A stretch of DNA of 64,000 nt from Tunturiibacter empetritectus. Its GTDB lineage: Bacteria; Acidobacteriota; Terriglobia; Terriglobales; Acidobacteriaceae. Of the stretch, positions 54,313 through 62,138 are shown piece by piece. Made by a program: the position numbers and the translations under genes. Location of the stretch: positions 909,206 to 973,205 of the forward strand of contig NZ_JACHDZ010000001.1 in NCBI RefSeq assembly GCF_014201375.1. Direction: 5' to 3'. A model generated the notes under the pieces. The model was given only the letters and a program-made list of their open reading frames with translations, made no database searches and was not told the origin of the DNA. Within the stretch, counting starts at the first letter, position 1. Each line of letters opens with the position of its first letter.

Positions 54313-55638
54313 ATGGAACTGTGGACGGAGTATGAAGGAAGAACGATCGATGGAGCGTTTCCTCTAACCAAACTGATACGGCCTGAGGGCCGGAGCGCGT
54401 TCTTTTCAACGTCGAACGGAGTGGGTGGGCCGACGGTGATACGTCTGATCGAGTCGCACTTCGATGATGAAGAGATCCTGGTGCGGTGGCGCGGGATTCA
54501 GGCGCTGAATCATCCCAATCTGGTGAATTTGATTCAGTTTGGCCGGGTGATGCTGGATGAGACGTCACTGGTCTACGCGGTGATGGAGCCGGTGGACGCG
54601 AACATGGCTGAGATTGTGGCGGAGCGGCGGCTGACGGTGCAGGAGACCAGGCAGGTTGCGACGAGCCTGGCGTCGGCGCTTGAGGCGCTGCACACGAATG
54701 GTTTTGTGCATGAGCATATTGAGCCGGCGAATGTGCTGGCTGTGGGTGAAGCGATCAAGCTGCGGAGCGATTGCATCCGTGAAACTCCCGAGGGGCAGGA
54801 GGGGAGTGAGCTGAAGCGCAAGGACGCGCATGATTTCGCGGTGGTGCTGCTGCAGGCGTTGACGCAGAAGAAGACGCTGGAGGAGGTAAAGCGCGAACTG
54901 CCGCTGGATGCTCCGTTTGATCAAATGATCAAGAAGGGAATCAGCGGGGAGTGGGGGATTCCGGAGATGGTTAGGGCGTTGCGGCCGGATACGGAGATTC
55001 GGGTGGAGGCGCGGCCGGTTGCGGTGAGCGAGCCTCGGCCGGAGAGGGTGGCGGAGACGCCGGTTGAGCTGCCGACTTATCCGACAAATCGTGTGCGGGT
55101 TGCGGAGGAGAAGTCAGGCGGGATTGAAGGACGACGGCTGGCGATTGGTGTGGGCGCGATGGTGTTGTTGCTGCTGATCGCGCTCTTCCTGCATGGGCGG
55201 TGGTCGAAGTCCGGTGGAGCGGTGCAGGCGAATGCGGTGGTGCCTGCGATTGCGACAGAGGCGAGTGATTCTGCTCCTGCGCCTGCTCTGGAGACGCCTT
55301 CGCCTGAGGCTGGTGCTGCGGGGGTGGCTGCTGCTGCTTCTGCTCCTGCTGTGGCTGTGCCGGAGGCTTCGGTACCTGCGCCGGCTCGTGTGGGTACGGG
55401 GCAGTGGCGGGTGGTGGCGTTTACGTATAACCGCGAGGCTCAGGCTCAGCAGAAGGTAGAGAGTCTTAGGGCGATGCATCCGGATCTGCGGCCTGAGGTG
55501 TTTACGCCGAGCGGGCACTCACCGTTCCTTGTGGTCGTTGGCGGGACGATGAGCCGGGATGAGGCGTTTGCTTTTGCCAGGAAGGGACGCGCAGAGGGGC
55601 TGCCTCACGACAGCTACGCTCAGAACTATCGTCGATAG
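54313..55638 (+). CDS. Ser/Thr pseudokinase - membrane helix - SPOR-like protein
   Basis: A 441-residue protein in three parts. Residues 10-225 have a bacterial Ser/Thr kinase layout (ALNHPNLVNLIQFG, LVYAVMEPVDANMAE, ALEALHTNGFVHEHIEPANVL), but catalytic residues are missing. The HRDxKPxN loop reads HEHIEPAN (133-140), so the catalytic Asp is His and the Lys is Glu. The VAxK lysine is Arg44 in VIRLI, and no DFG is present (RSDC near 151). A membrane helix lies at about 277-294, then an Ala/Pro-rich linker. At 364-437 there is a SPOR-like domain (WRVVAFTYNREAQAQQKVES, then PFLVVVGGTMSRDEA) expected to bind peptidoglycan lacking stem peptides. Confidence 0.85.
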   Translation: MELWTEYEGRTIDGAFPLTKLIRPEGRSAFFSTSNGVGGPTVIRLIESHFDDEEILVRWRGIQALNHPNLVNLIQFGRVMLDETSLVYAVMEPVDANMAEIVAERRLTVQETRQVATSLASALEALHTNGFVHEHIEPANVLAVGEAIKLRSDCIRETPEGQEGSELKRKDAHDFAVVLLQALTQKKTLEEVKRELPLDAPFDQMIKKGISGEWGIPEMVRALRPDTEIRVEARPVAVSEPRPERVAETPVELPTYPTNRVRVAEEKSGGIEGRRLAIGVGAMVLLLLIALFLHGRWSKSGGAVQANAVVPAIATEASDSAPAPALETPSPEAGAAGVAAAASAPAVAVPEASVPAPARVGTGQWRVVAFTYNREAQAQQKVESLRAMHPDLRPEVFTPSGHSPFLVVVGGTMSRDEAFAFARKGRAEGLPHDSYAQNYRR

Positions 55639-55735
55639 CGGGGTTACTGGTGTTGTGAGAAGACAGAAGGTGTGGAGAGATGGCTCTTCGCACCTTCTTT
55701 TAGTTTCTAGAGCGTTTTTACTCTGAAAGATAGGC

Positions 55736-55832
55736 CCTGCCGGATGAGCCCACTGCGCGTGGCGCGGTCACTTCGTGACTTGTATACCCTGCTTTGGCGG
55801 GACTGGCGATATTCGTGCTCCCGTTGGTCGGA
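55736..55832 (+). repeat. Dispersed repeat, family G, copy 2
   Basis: CCTGCCGGA, GCCCACTGCGCGTGG, GCGGTCACTTCGTGACTTG, TATACC and CTCCCGTTGGTCGGA. It has the same order, length and orientation as 19307-19402. It lies between the pseudokinase and the convergent DUF4239 gene. Confidence 0.8.
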
Positions 55833-55870
55833 ATGGGAAAAGCTCCAGCGTTTCTGTCTGGGCTACGCTG

Positions 55871-56641
55871 CTAGTCGTTCATATTTTGCTGGGCTCGCTG
55901 GAAGGCGTAGTCGCTGACGTGCACCCAGCCGCGGAAGGGCAGGTTGACGTCGGCGATAGCGAGGAGAACGAGGGTGATGAGGAGGGTGAAACAGAAGACC
56001 TGAACAGCGTGAAGGGCTCGATTGGCGGAGCCAAAGAGGGAGGCGGAGAGGACGGTGACGAGTCCGCCGACGAGGAGGACTGCCCAGAAGATGGTGGGGA
56101 GGCGGTAGGCGCTTTGGAGGAGGCGGGTGCGGCGGTGCTCGGTGAGGGCGCTGAGTTCGGTGAGGGCGTGATCTTCGGCGATGAGCTCGGAGGGCGTGGC
56201 GGCTTTGACGGACATGAGGGTCTTCCACATGTCGCGATTGAGAAGGTGGCTCTCTTCGGGGAGTTTGCTCTGGTGCATCTCGGGCCAGTCGTAGTTGATG
56301 ACGGCGTCGGCGTAGGCTCGGGCCTGCTGCTCGAGGAGTATTCGTTGCGGCGTGGGCAGGCCTTCGGCGATGTGATAGACGTTGCGCAGGGAGTTGGCTT
56401 CGAGGTCGGCGTTGAGGTTGGCTTCTCCGAAGTTGGTCCAGACGGTGTAGAGCATGAAGCCGAGGATGACCGCGTAGGTGGTGCCGAGGATGCCGAGTTG
56501 CCAGCCGATGAGGTCGTTGTGTACGGTGCGCCGTTCGCGTGGCCAGATGCGGTTGAGAAGTGCCAGGAAGAGCATGGAGCAGGTCATTGTGACGATGAGG
56601 ATGACGATGTTTTGGGTGAGGGTCAGCATGAAGGCGAGCAT
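55871..56641 (-). CDS. DUF4239 membrane protein
   Basis: A 256-residue protein of the DUF4239 type. Two membrane helices at the N-terminus (about 8-27 and 50-70) with GWQLGILGTTYAVILGFMLYTVW are followed by a soluble domain NLRxVY-like region (ANSLRNVYHIAEGLP). Two helices close the protein (IFWAVLLVGGLVTVLSASL and VFCFTLLITLVLLAIADVNLPF, then RGW). The PFRGW end is a family hallmark. Function is unknown. The start is ATG 56641 (or 56629); longer open sequence upstream belongs to the reverse side of the M61 gene. Confidence 0.85.
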   Translation of the reverse strand: MLAFMLTLTQNIVILIVTMTCSMLFLALLNRIWPRERRTVHNDLIGWQLGILGTTYAVILGFMLYTVWTNFGEANLNADLEANSLRNVYHIAEGLPTPQRILLEQQARAYADAVINYDWPEMHQSKLPEESHLLNRDMWKTLMSVKAATPSELIAEDHALTELSALTEHRRTRLLQSAYRLPTIFWAVLLVGGLVTVLSASLFGSANRALHAVQVFCFTLLITLVLLAIADVNLPFRGWVHVSDYAFQRAQQNMND

Positions 56642-56695
56642 CTCCGCGTGATGGATTCCAAGCTTATCCCAGCGTGCTTGATGGCCGCAGCAAAA

Positions 56696-56725
56696 AAGCG
56701 CCGCTCTTGATGGAGAGCGGCGCTT
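56696..56725. terminator. Strong terminator between the M61 and DUF4239 genes
   Basis: AAGCGCCGCTCT (56696-56707) and AGAGCGGCGCTT (56714-56725) form a perfect 12-bp stem with loop TGATGG. The stem is flanked by A-runs and T-runs on both sides, plus outer CGCAGCA/TGCTGCG arms. It ends the minus-strand M61 transcript and could act in both directions. Confidence 0.9.
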
Positions 56726-56748
56726 TGTTTTGTGCTGCGGTGTGACGA

Positions 56749-58677
56749 TTATTCGGTGGAGTCTTTTTCTTTCTTTTCGGCAGGGATGGGTTCGGATTTG
56801 GCCAGGGGTTTGGTGATTTCGTCGAGGTAGGCGGGGGTGCCGTCCACACGGATTAGTTGCGGGTAGCGGGCGCCGTCGTGGTAGTCGATGTCGGCGGTGG
56901 TGACGAAGGCGTCGCTCTGGAGGATGAAGTGGATGGGCTCGGTTGTTCCCTTGGCCTGCTTGATTGCGGTCTTGAGGGCATCGGCGGAGTAGACGTTGCC
57001 GTTGACGGCGACGATTTTTTGTCCGGGGAAGAGTTTGGCTTTGTCGGCGGGGCTGTTCCAGCGGACGTCGGCGATGTTGCCTTCGGCGGAGACGCGGAGC
57101 CCGAGGGAGTACCAGACGTTGACGGAGCTGCCGCGACGGCTGCCGGAGTTGGCGAGGGTGCGTTCGGACTTCGAGGGTTCGTCGGTGTAGACGAGCTTGT
57201 AACCGCCGCGTTCGATGCCGGCGAGGTCGGCGTGTGGGTTTATGTTGTCTATGCGCTCGTGGATGAAGGTGGCCCAGTCGTAGGGGAGGACCTGGTTGAG
57301 ATCGGCGATGAGCTCGTCGCGGTTGTAGGTGACGATGAGGGGGCCGGTGTTGCCGCCTTCGCCGAGGAAGAGATGCAGGAAGTCGGTGAGGGATTTTTTG
57401 TTGTCGGTCTTCTGGCGAATGAGGGTGTCGGCGTCGAGCCAGAAGAGCTCGCCCTCCTGGTAGTAGTCCTGGCCGCGCTTCCAGTTGGACCAGGCGGGGT
57501 TGCCGCCGCGGAGGATGCTGGCGGCGATGGCGGTGTCTTCGGTGGGACGCCACTCGCGGCCGGGTTTGTAGTCAAGCTGGGCGGCGGAGAGGGCGAGCAT
57601 GTCGCGGTACTGCTCCTGCGATTTGAGGCCGGAGCGGGCGGCGAGGACGTTGCCGAGGTAGTGGGTCATGCCTTCGTAGACCCAGAGGAGCGAGCCCTGC
57701 TGCATCTTCTCGAAGTCGTCCTGATAGAGGTTGAAGGGGCGGCGGTACTTGCCGTTCCAGGAGTGGGTGAACTCGTGGGAGAGGAGGTCGGATTCGGCGA
57801 GTTGATGGCTGGGGTCGGAAAAGCCTTTTTCGCCTACGCCGTTGTCGGAGGACTGGCCGTGCTCGAGGCCTTCGCCACCGGCTACGTCGGAGAGGGTGAG
57901 GAGGAAGTGGTAGACGTCGTAGTGGCGGGAGTCGTAGGCGGCTCCGGTCTCGCGGACGAGGTTGTTGAGTTCGGCGAGGAGGGCAGGGCGGAGGTTGGAG
58001 TCTTCGGGCGAGTCGGAGACTACGTCGATGTAGTGCTTGGGGGTGACCTCGGGGGCGAGGGCGAACTCGTGGAAGTACTGGCCTGTGATGACGGGGGAGT
58101 CTTCGAGTTGTTCGACGGTGGTGGGGGCGTAGTGGGTGAGACCGCCCTTTGGATTTTGCGGATCGTAGCCGTCGGTTGGGGTGAGGGCGCTGCCGATGCC
58201 CCACCCTGCGGGAACTTTGACCGAGGGCTGGATGGCGATGTCTTTTACGGGGGTTTTCGCGGGGTAGAGGAGGAGTTTTTCCCATTCCAGGACGGCTAGC
58301 TTGTCGCTGACGCGGGCGGTGACGATGCAGTCGAGATGAGCGTGCAGGGTGGTGACGCCGGCGGGGACGGTGACGTGGAACTCGTAGAGGTCTTCGTCGT
58401 CGCGGCGCCAGGGGAGGACTTTGCCGTTAGCGGTGAAGACGACTCCGGTGATGTCATCGACGGGGCCGGTGGGGCGGTGGTTGCCGGGGATCCACTTGGG
58501 AGTGGTGAGCGCGACGGGGCCGGGCTGGACGGGGATGTCGACTTCGGCGTGGTAGAGCTTGCGCGGAGCCTCGGAGAGGTCGGCGGTGATCCGGATGGGG
58601 GTCTGCTGGGCTTGCAGGAGGCCAGGGGTTCCGAGGGTGAGCAGAGCTAGAGGCAGGAGGGTGCGGCGGACGATCAT
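56749..58677 (-). CDS. Exported M61-family glycyl aminopeptidase with PDZ domain
   Basis: A 642-residue zinc peptidase with a signal peptide (MIVRRTLLPLALLTLGTPGLLQA). An N-terminal beta domain (about 28-200) precedes the catalytic motif HEFTHSWNGKYRRP with His301, Glu302 and His305. The third ligand region is WVYEGMTHYLG with Glu335. A PDZ domain (about 515-600) includes VRWNSPADKAKLFPGQKIVAVNG. The layout equals that of M61 glycyl aminopeptidases. The C-terminus is acidic and Lys/Glu-rich (PIPAEKKEKDSTE). GAGAGGA lies upstream of the ATG. A terminator follows the gene. Confidence 0.93.
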   Translation of the reverse strand: MIVRRTLLPLALLTLGTPGLLQAQQTPIRITADLSEAPRKLYHAEVDIPVQPGPVALTTPKWIPGNHRPTGPVDDITGVVFTANGKVLPWRRDDEDLYEFHVTVPAGVTTLHAHLDCIVTARVSDKLAVLEWEKLLLYPAKTPVKDIAIQPSVKVPAGWGIGSALTPTDGYDPQNPKGGLTHYAPTTVEQLEDSPVITGQYFHEFALAPEVTPKHYIDVVSDSPEDSNLRPALLAELNNLVRETGAAYDSRHYDVYHFLLTLSDVAGGEGLEHGQSSDNGVGEKGFSDPSHQLAESDLLSHEFTHSWNGKYRRPFNLYQDDFEKMQQGSLLWVYEGMTHYLGNVLAARSGLKSQEQYRDMLALSAAQLDYKPGREWRPTEDTAIAASILRGGNPAWSNWKRGQDYYQEGELFWLDADTLIRQKTDNKKSLTDFLHLFLGEGGNTGPLIVTYNRDELIADLNQVLPYDWATFIHERIDNINPHADLAGIERGGYKLVYTDEPSKSERTLANSGSRRGSSVNVWYSLGLRVSAEGNIADVRWNSPADKAKLFPGQKIVAVNGNVYSADALKTAIKQAKGTTEPIHFILQSDAFVTTADIDYHDGARYPQLIRVDGTPAYLDEITKPLAKSEPIPAEKKEKDSTE

Positions 58678-58842
58678 GAACGGGAATTTCCTCTCGAAGT
58701 GAGGCGAAGATTTTAGATATTAGAAGGATAGACGATGTTGAGGCTGGAGAAGACGCCAAAAGCGGGTGGGTTGCGGTTGGAATGTCTCTGAGGCGGTCGA
58801 GGAGGCTCCGAGGTGGGTTGGGCTGTCGGCGGAGAGGAGATG

Positions 58843-58906
58843 GGCGGGAGCGGTCGGGCTTGCGCCCGATGCCCACATATCAAGGTCGATGTGTGGGGCA
58901 CCCGGC
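58843..58906 (+). repeat. TGGGGCACC element, family A, copy 2 (intergenic)
   Basis: GGGCGGGAGCGGTCGGGCTT, then GCGCCCGATGCCCACATATC and GATGTGTGGGGCACCCGG. It lies in the 267-base gap between the glutathione peroxidase and M61 genes. Translated on the minus strand it still gives PGAPHIDLDMWASGASPTAP, the peptide carried inside two genes, so the element itself is open in that frame. Confidence 0.9.
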
Positions 58907-58944
58907 AACAGCAGATCAATCCTCGTTCGGACTGGAGTTTGAGG

Positions 58945-59511
58945 CTAGGAGTTGAGGGCGGATTCGATGGCGGCGACGATGGTGGGATCGTCGGGGAGGA
59001 CTTCGGGCGAGAAGCGGGCGGCGACTTGGCCGTTGCGGTCGATGAGGAACTTTTCGAAGTTCCACAGGATGCCGGGTTCGGGGTTGGTGGTGGTGCCGTG
59101 CTGCTGGAGGAAGCCGTTGAGGTTTTCGCGGAAGGCTTCGCGGCCGGGGCTGGTGGCCCTGGGCTGGGCGGCGATGAGGGATTGGTAGAGGGGATGGGTA
59201 TCAGGGCCGGTAACGGTGACTTTGGAGAACATGGGGAAGTCGACGCCGAAGGTGGAGCGGCAGAAGGTCTGGATGTCCTCGTTGGAGCCTGGCTCCTGGC
59301 CGCCGAAGTCGTTGGCCGGGAAGCCGCAGACGACGAGGCCGGAGTCTTTGAAGCGGGCGTAGATCTTTTCGAGGGCGTCGTATTGGGGGGTGAGACCGCA
59401 CTTGGAGGCGACATTGACGATGAGCAGGACTTTGCCGCGATAGTCGGCGAGGGACGCTCCTTCGCCGGTGATTCTGTGCACGGGGATGTCGTAGAGAGCG
59501 GCTGCGGACAT
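58945..59511 (-). CDS. Glutathione peroxidase-family thiol peroxidase
   Basis: A 188-residue peroxidase that reduces hydroperoxides. The catalytic residues are Cys38 in NVASKCGLTPQY, Gln72 in NDFGGQEPGS and Trp150 in LWNFEKFLID. The peroxidatic residue is Cys, not selenocysteine, so the real reductant is probably thioredoxin, as for most bacterial members. Between 110 and 148 there is a segment longer than the minimum fold (EAFRENLNGFLQQHGTTTNP). AGGAG lies seven bases before the ATG. Confidence 0.93.
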   Translation of the reverse strand: MSAAALYDIPVHRITGEGASLADYRGKVLLIVNVASKCGLTPQYDALEKIYARFKDSGLVVCGFPANDFGGQEPGSNEDIQTFCRSTFGVDFPMFSKVTVTGPDTHPLYQSLIAAQPRATSPGREAFRENLNGFLQQHGTTTNPEPGILWNFEKFLIDRNGQVAARFSPEVLPDDPTIVAAIESALNS

Positions 59512-59693
59512 GGATTCTCCTGAAAGCTTTAGTGAATTGATTATAGGTGCGCTGGGACTGTGGGAGGCTGGTTGGACGGCGGAATCGCGGGCACGGTCTT
59601 TATGAGATCTTTACAATTTTTTTTGCAGGGCGTGAAGGTTAAATGCAGAGATTGAGTGAGTTGAGTTGACAGAGGCGGTACGATCTAAATCGT

Positions 59694-61562
59694 ATGTCAC
59701 TTACAGATTCGATTATTGGACGGCCGCTTGCGACGAGTGAGGAGCGGGCAGAGCACATTGGTGTAGCCGCAGGAATCCCTATCTTTGGCCTGGATGGGCT
59801 GACGAGCGCGGCGTATGGACCAGAGGCGGCGATGACGCTGCTGATTCCGTTGGGGATCGGCGGCGTGGAGTACGGCTGGCGGATTATCGGCGCGATCCTG
59901 ATTCTGCTGGCGATTGTGTACTTCAGCTACAGGCAGACGATTGCGGCGTATCCGGGTGGGGGTGGGAGCTATACGGTCGCGTCGGAGAACCTGGGGGAGA
60001 AGCCTGGGCTGCTGGCGGCGGCGGCGCTGATGATCGACTACATTTTGACGGCGGCGGTGGGAATCTCGGCGGGCGTGACGGCGCTGACGTCGGCGGTGCC
60101 ACGGTTGCAACCTCATACTCTGCTGATATGTCTCGTCATTCTTACGATTCTTGCGTTGGTGAATATGCGCGGCGTGAAGGATACGGGGACGGCGTTCATC
60201 ATTCCGACGTTCTTATTTGTCAGTACGCTGTTGGCGTTGATCGTGGTTGGGATGTGGAAGACGGTTCATGCGGGTGGGCATCCGATGGCGATGGCTCCGA
60301 TTCCAGCTGCTCTGCCGGCCACCGTTGGGACGCTGGGGATGTGGATGCTGTTGAAGGCGTTTGCGAGCGGCTGCGCGGCGATGACTGGGGTGGAGGCGGT
60401 GTCGAATGGCGTGATGGCGTTCGGCGAGCCGAGGGTGCAGCGAGCGCAGCGGACGCTGACGGTGATCATCGGGATACTGATGGTGTTGTTGTTCGGGATT
60501 GCTTACCTGGCGAAGACTTATCGGATCATGCCGATGGATCCGGATGCGGCGCAGTTTCAGAGTCTGTTGAGTTTGCTGGTGACTGCGGTCTTCGGGCGCG
60601 GGTGGTTTTATTTTCTGACGATGGGCAGCGTGTTGCTGGCGCTGGCGCTGAGTGCGAACACGGCGTTCGCGGACTTTCCGCGTCTGACACGGGCGATTGC
60701 GCTGCATGACTATCTGCCGCATGTGTTTATTCTGCGCGGGCGGCGGCTGCTGTACTCGCATGGGATCTATGCGCTGACGGGGTTCACGGCGGTGATCCTG
60801 ATTCTGTTTGGCGGTGTGACGGACCGGCTGATTCCGCTGTATGCGATTGGAGCCTTTCTTGCGTTTACTCTCTCGCAGGCAGGAATGGTGGTTCATTGGA
60901 TGAAGGGCGAGGCGCACAAAGGCCGCGTCTGGCATATGTTTGTGAACGGCATTGGCGCGGTGGCGACTGGGATTACCACGCTGGTGGTGCTGGTGGCGAA
61001 GTTCCGCGCGGGCGCGTGGGTGACGGCGCTGCTGGTGCCGGTGCTGATCGGGGTGATGTGGGTGGTGAAGCGGCACTACTCGCGGGTGCGGCGAGAGATG
61101 TCGGATATGACTCCGTTGAACCTGGTGAATCTTCAGGAGCCGATTGTGGTGATACCGATGGCGCGATGGGACCGGATTACGGAGAAGGCGATGCGGTTCG
61201 GGCTGTTGTTGTCGAAGGAGATCAAGGTGGTGCATGTGCACTCGGATGACGAGGAGGGCAGCCTGGACGAGCTTTGGCACGAGTATGTGATGGATCCGAT
61301 CAAGAAAGAGGGGTTGCAGGAGCCGGAGCTGGTGACGATTCCGTCGAACTACCGCTTTATTATCAATCCGTTGATGGATTACATTTTGAAGCTCGAGGAG
61401 GAGAATCCCGGGCGGAAGGTGGCGGTGCTGCTGCCGGAGCTGGTGGTGCGGCACTGGTGGGAGAATGCGCTGCATAATCAGCGGGTTCAGCTGCTAAAGC
61501 TGCTGCTGCTGGTGAAGGGGAATCAGCGGATTGTGGTGGTTAATATTCCTTGGTACCTGTGA
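59694..61562 (+). CDS. APC-superfamily permease with C-terminal cytoplasmic domain
   Basis: A 622-residue inner-membrane transporter of the amino acid/polyamine/organocation superfamily. The N-terminus has FGLDGLTSAAYGPEAAMTLL (32-51), and helix 1 and its GxG-type turn follow. YPGGGGSYTVASENLG (84-99) is a group hallmark. About 12 hydrophobic segments run to about 450. Residues about 475-622 form a soluble domain with a UspA-like pattern (PIVVIPMARWDRITEKAMRF, then IKVVHVHSDDEEGS). The substrate may be an amino acid or K+; it cannot be fixed here. A GTGGTG element follows the stop. Confidence 0.87.
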   Translation: MSLTDSIIGRPLATSEERAEHIGVAAGIPIFGLDGLTSAAYGPEAAMTLLIPLGIGGVEYGWRIIGAILILLAIVYFSYRQTIAAYPGGGGSYTVASENLGEKPGLLAAAALMIDYILTAAVGISAGVTALTSAVPRLQPHTLLICLVILTILALVNMRGVKDTGTAFIIPTFLFVSTLLALIVVGMWKTVHAGGHPMAMAPIPAALPATVGTLGMWMLLKAFASGCAAMTGVEAVSNGVMAFGEPRVQRAQRTLTVIIGILMVLLFGIAYLAKTYRIMPMDPDAAQFQSLLSLLVTAVFGRGWFYFLTMGSVLLALALSANTAFADFPRLTRAIALHDYLPHVFILRGRRLLYSHGIYALTGFTAVILILFGGVTDRLIPLYAIGAFLAFTLSQAGMVVHWMKGEAHKGRVWHMFVNGIGAVATGITTLVVLVAKFRAGAWVTALLVPVLIGVMWVVKRHYSRVRREMSDMTPLNLVNLQEPIVVIPMARWDRITEKAMRFGLLLSKEIKVVHVHSDDEEGSLDELWHEYVMDPIKKEGLQEPELVTIPSNYRFIINPLMDYILKLEEENPGRKVAVLLPELVVRHWWENALHNQRVQLLKLLLLVKGNQRIVVVNIPWYL

Positions 61563-61720
61563 GGGTGTTTTTGCTGGGGTTTTTGGGAAAAACGGTGTTC
61601 TGGATGTGGTGTTTTGATGGTGAAGTTATGGTGAGATGCGTGGTGGAACGTGGTGTTTCGCCGCGTGTTTTTCCTTGACGGAAGATACGCCAGTCTTTTT
61701 GGATTTATTTTTGTGAAGGC
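61563..61720 (+). repeat. GTGGTG-rich dispersed element (family H), copy 2
   Basis: Blocks GTGGTGTTTTGATGGTGAA, ATGGTGAGATG, CGTGGTGGAACGTGGTGTTT and CGCGTGTTTTT, with TCTTTTTGGATTTATTTTT near the end and a small CGCCTC/GAGGCG hairpin after it. It matches 5033-5165 block by block, and again follows a stop codon. Confidence 0.75.
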
Positions 61721-61778
61721 CGCCTCTTGCGAGGCGTTCTGTTACCGCAATCGGATGGTCCCTCGTATGGTCGCTAGA

Positions 61779-62078
61779 CTAGGGTCTTCGTCGCTTGCGA
61801 GTGCTGATCGGTTCGCTGACATAAAGCCATATGCTATAAGTCATGCCGGCTACCCACAATAGCCCGACAAACAAAGTACCCGATGTCACGATAAGAATTT
61901 TTCCCAAATTCCAGAAGTCATGCCAGCGATGGCCTTCGAGGAAGGGAATTACGGAGCAGATCGAGAAGATGAGCAGTGCTAACGTCAGATAAGTAGCTTT
62001 CAACCATCTTCTGAAAGCTATCTTCATCCTTGCAAGATTCTCTTTATCTGAGACTTTTCCCATTCGTTGAACATCCAT
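61779..62078 (-). CDS. Small two-helix membrane protein, hypothetical
   Basis: A 99-residue protein with two hydrophobic segments (YLTLALLIFSICSVIPFL, about 30-47, and LGKILIVTSGTLFVGLLWVAG, about 58-78) and a basic C-terminus (STRKRRRP). No family is recognised. The DNA is less G-skewed and more AT-rich than all neighbours, which hints at a separate origin. The start may be 62078 or the ATG at 62063; no clear ribosome binding site is present. It lies downstream of the cysteine desulfurase on the same strand. Confidence 0.5.
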   Translation of the reverse strand: MDVQRMGKVSDKENLARMKIAFRRWLKATYLTLALLIFSICSVIPFLEGHRWHDFWNLGKILIVTSGTLFVGLLWVAGMTYSIWLYVSEPISTRKRRRP

Positions 62079-62138
62079 TTCGCTTGTCAGCTTTGATCGC
62101 GCAATTTTCCGAGTCCATTTTGTAGAACGCCACTTTTC

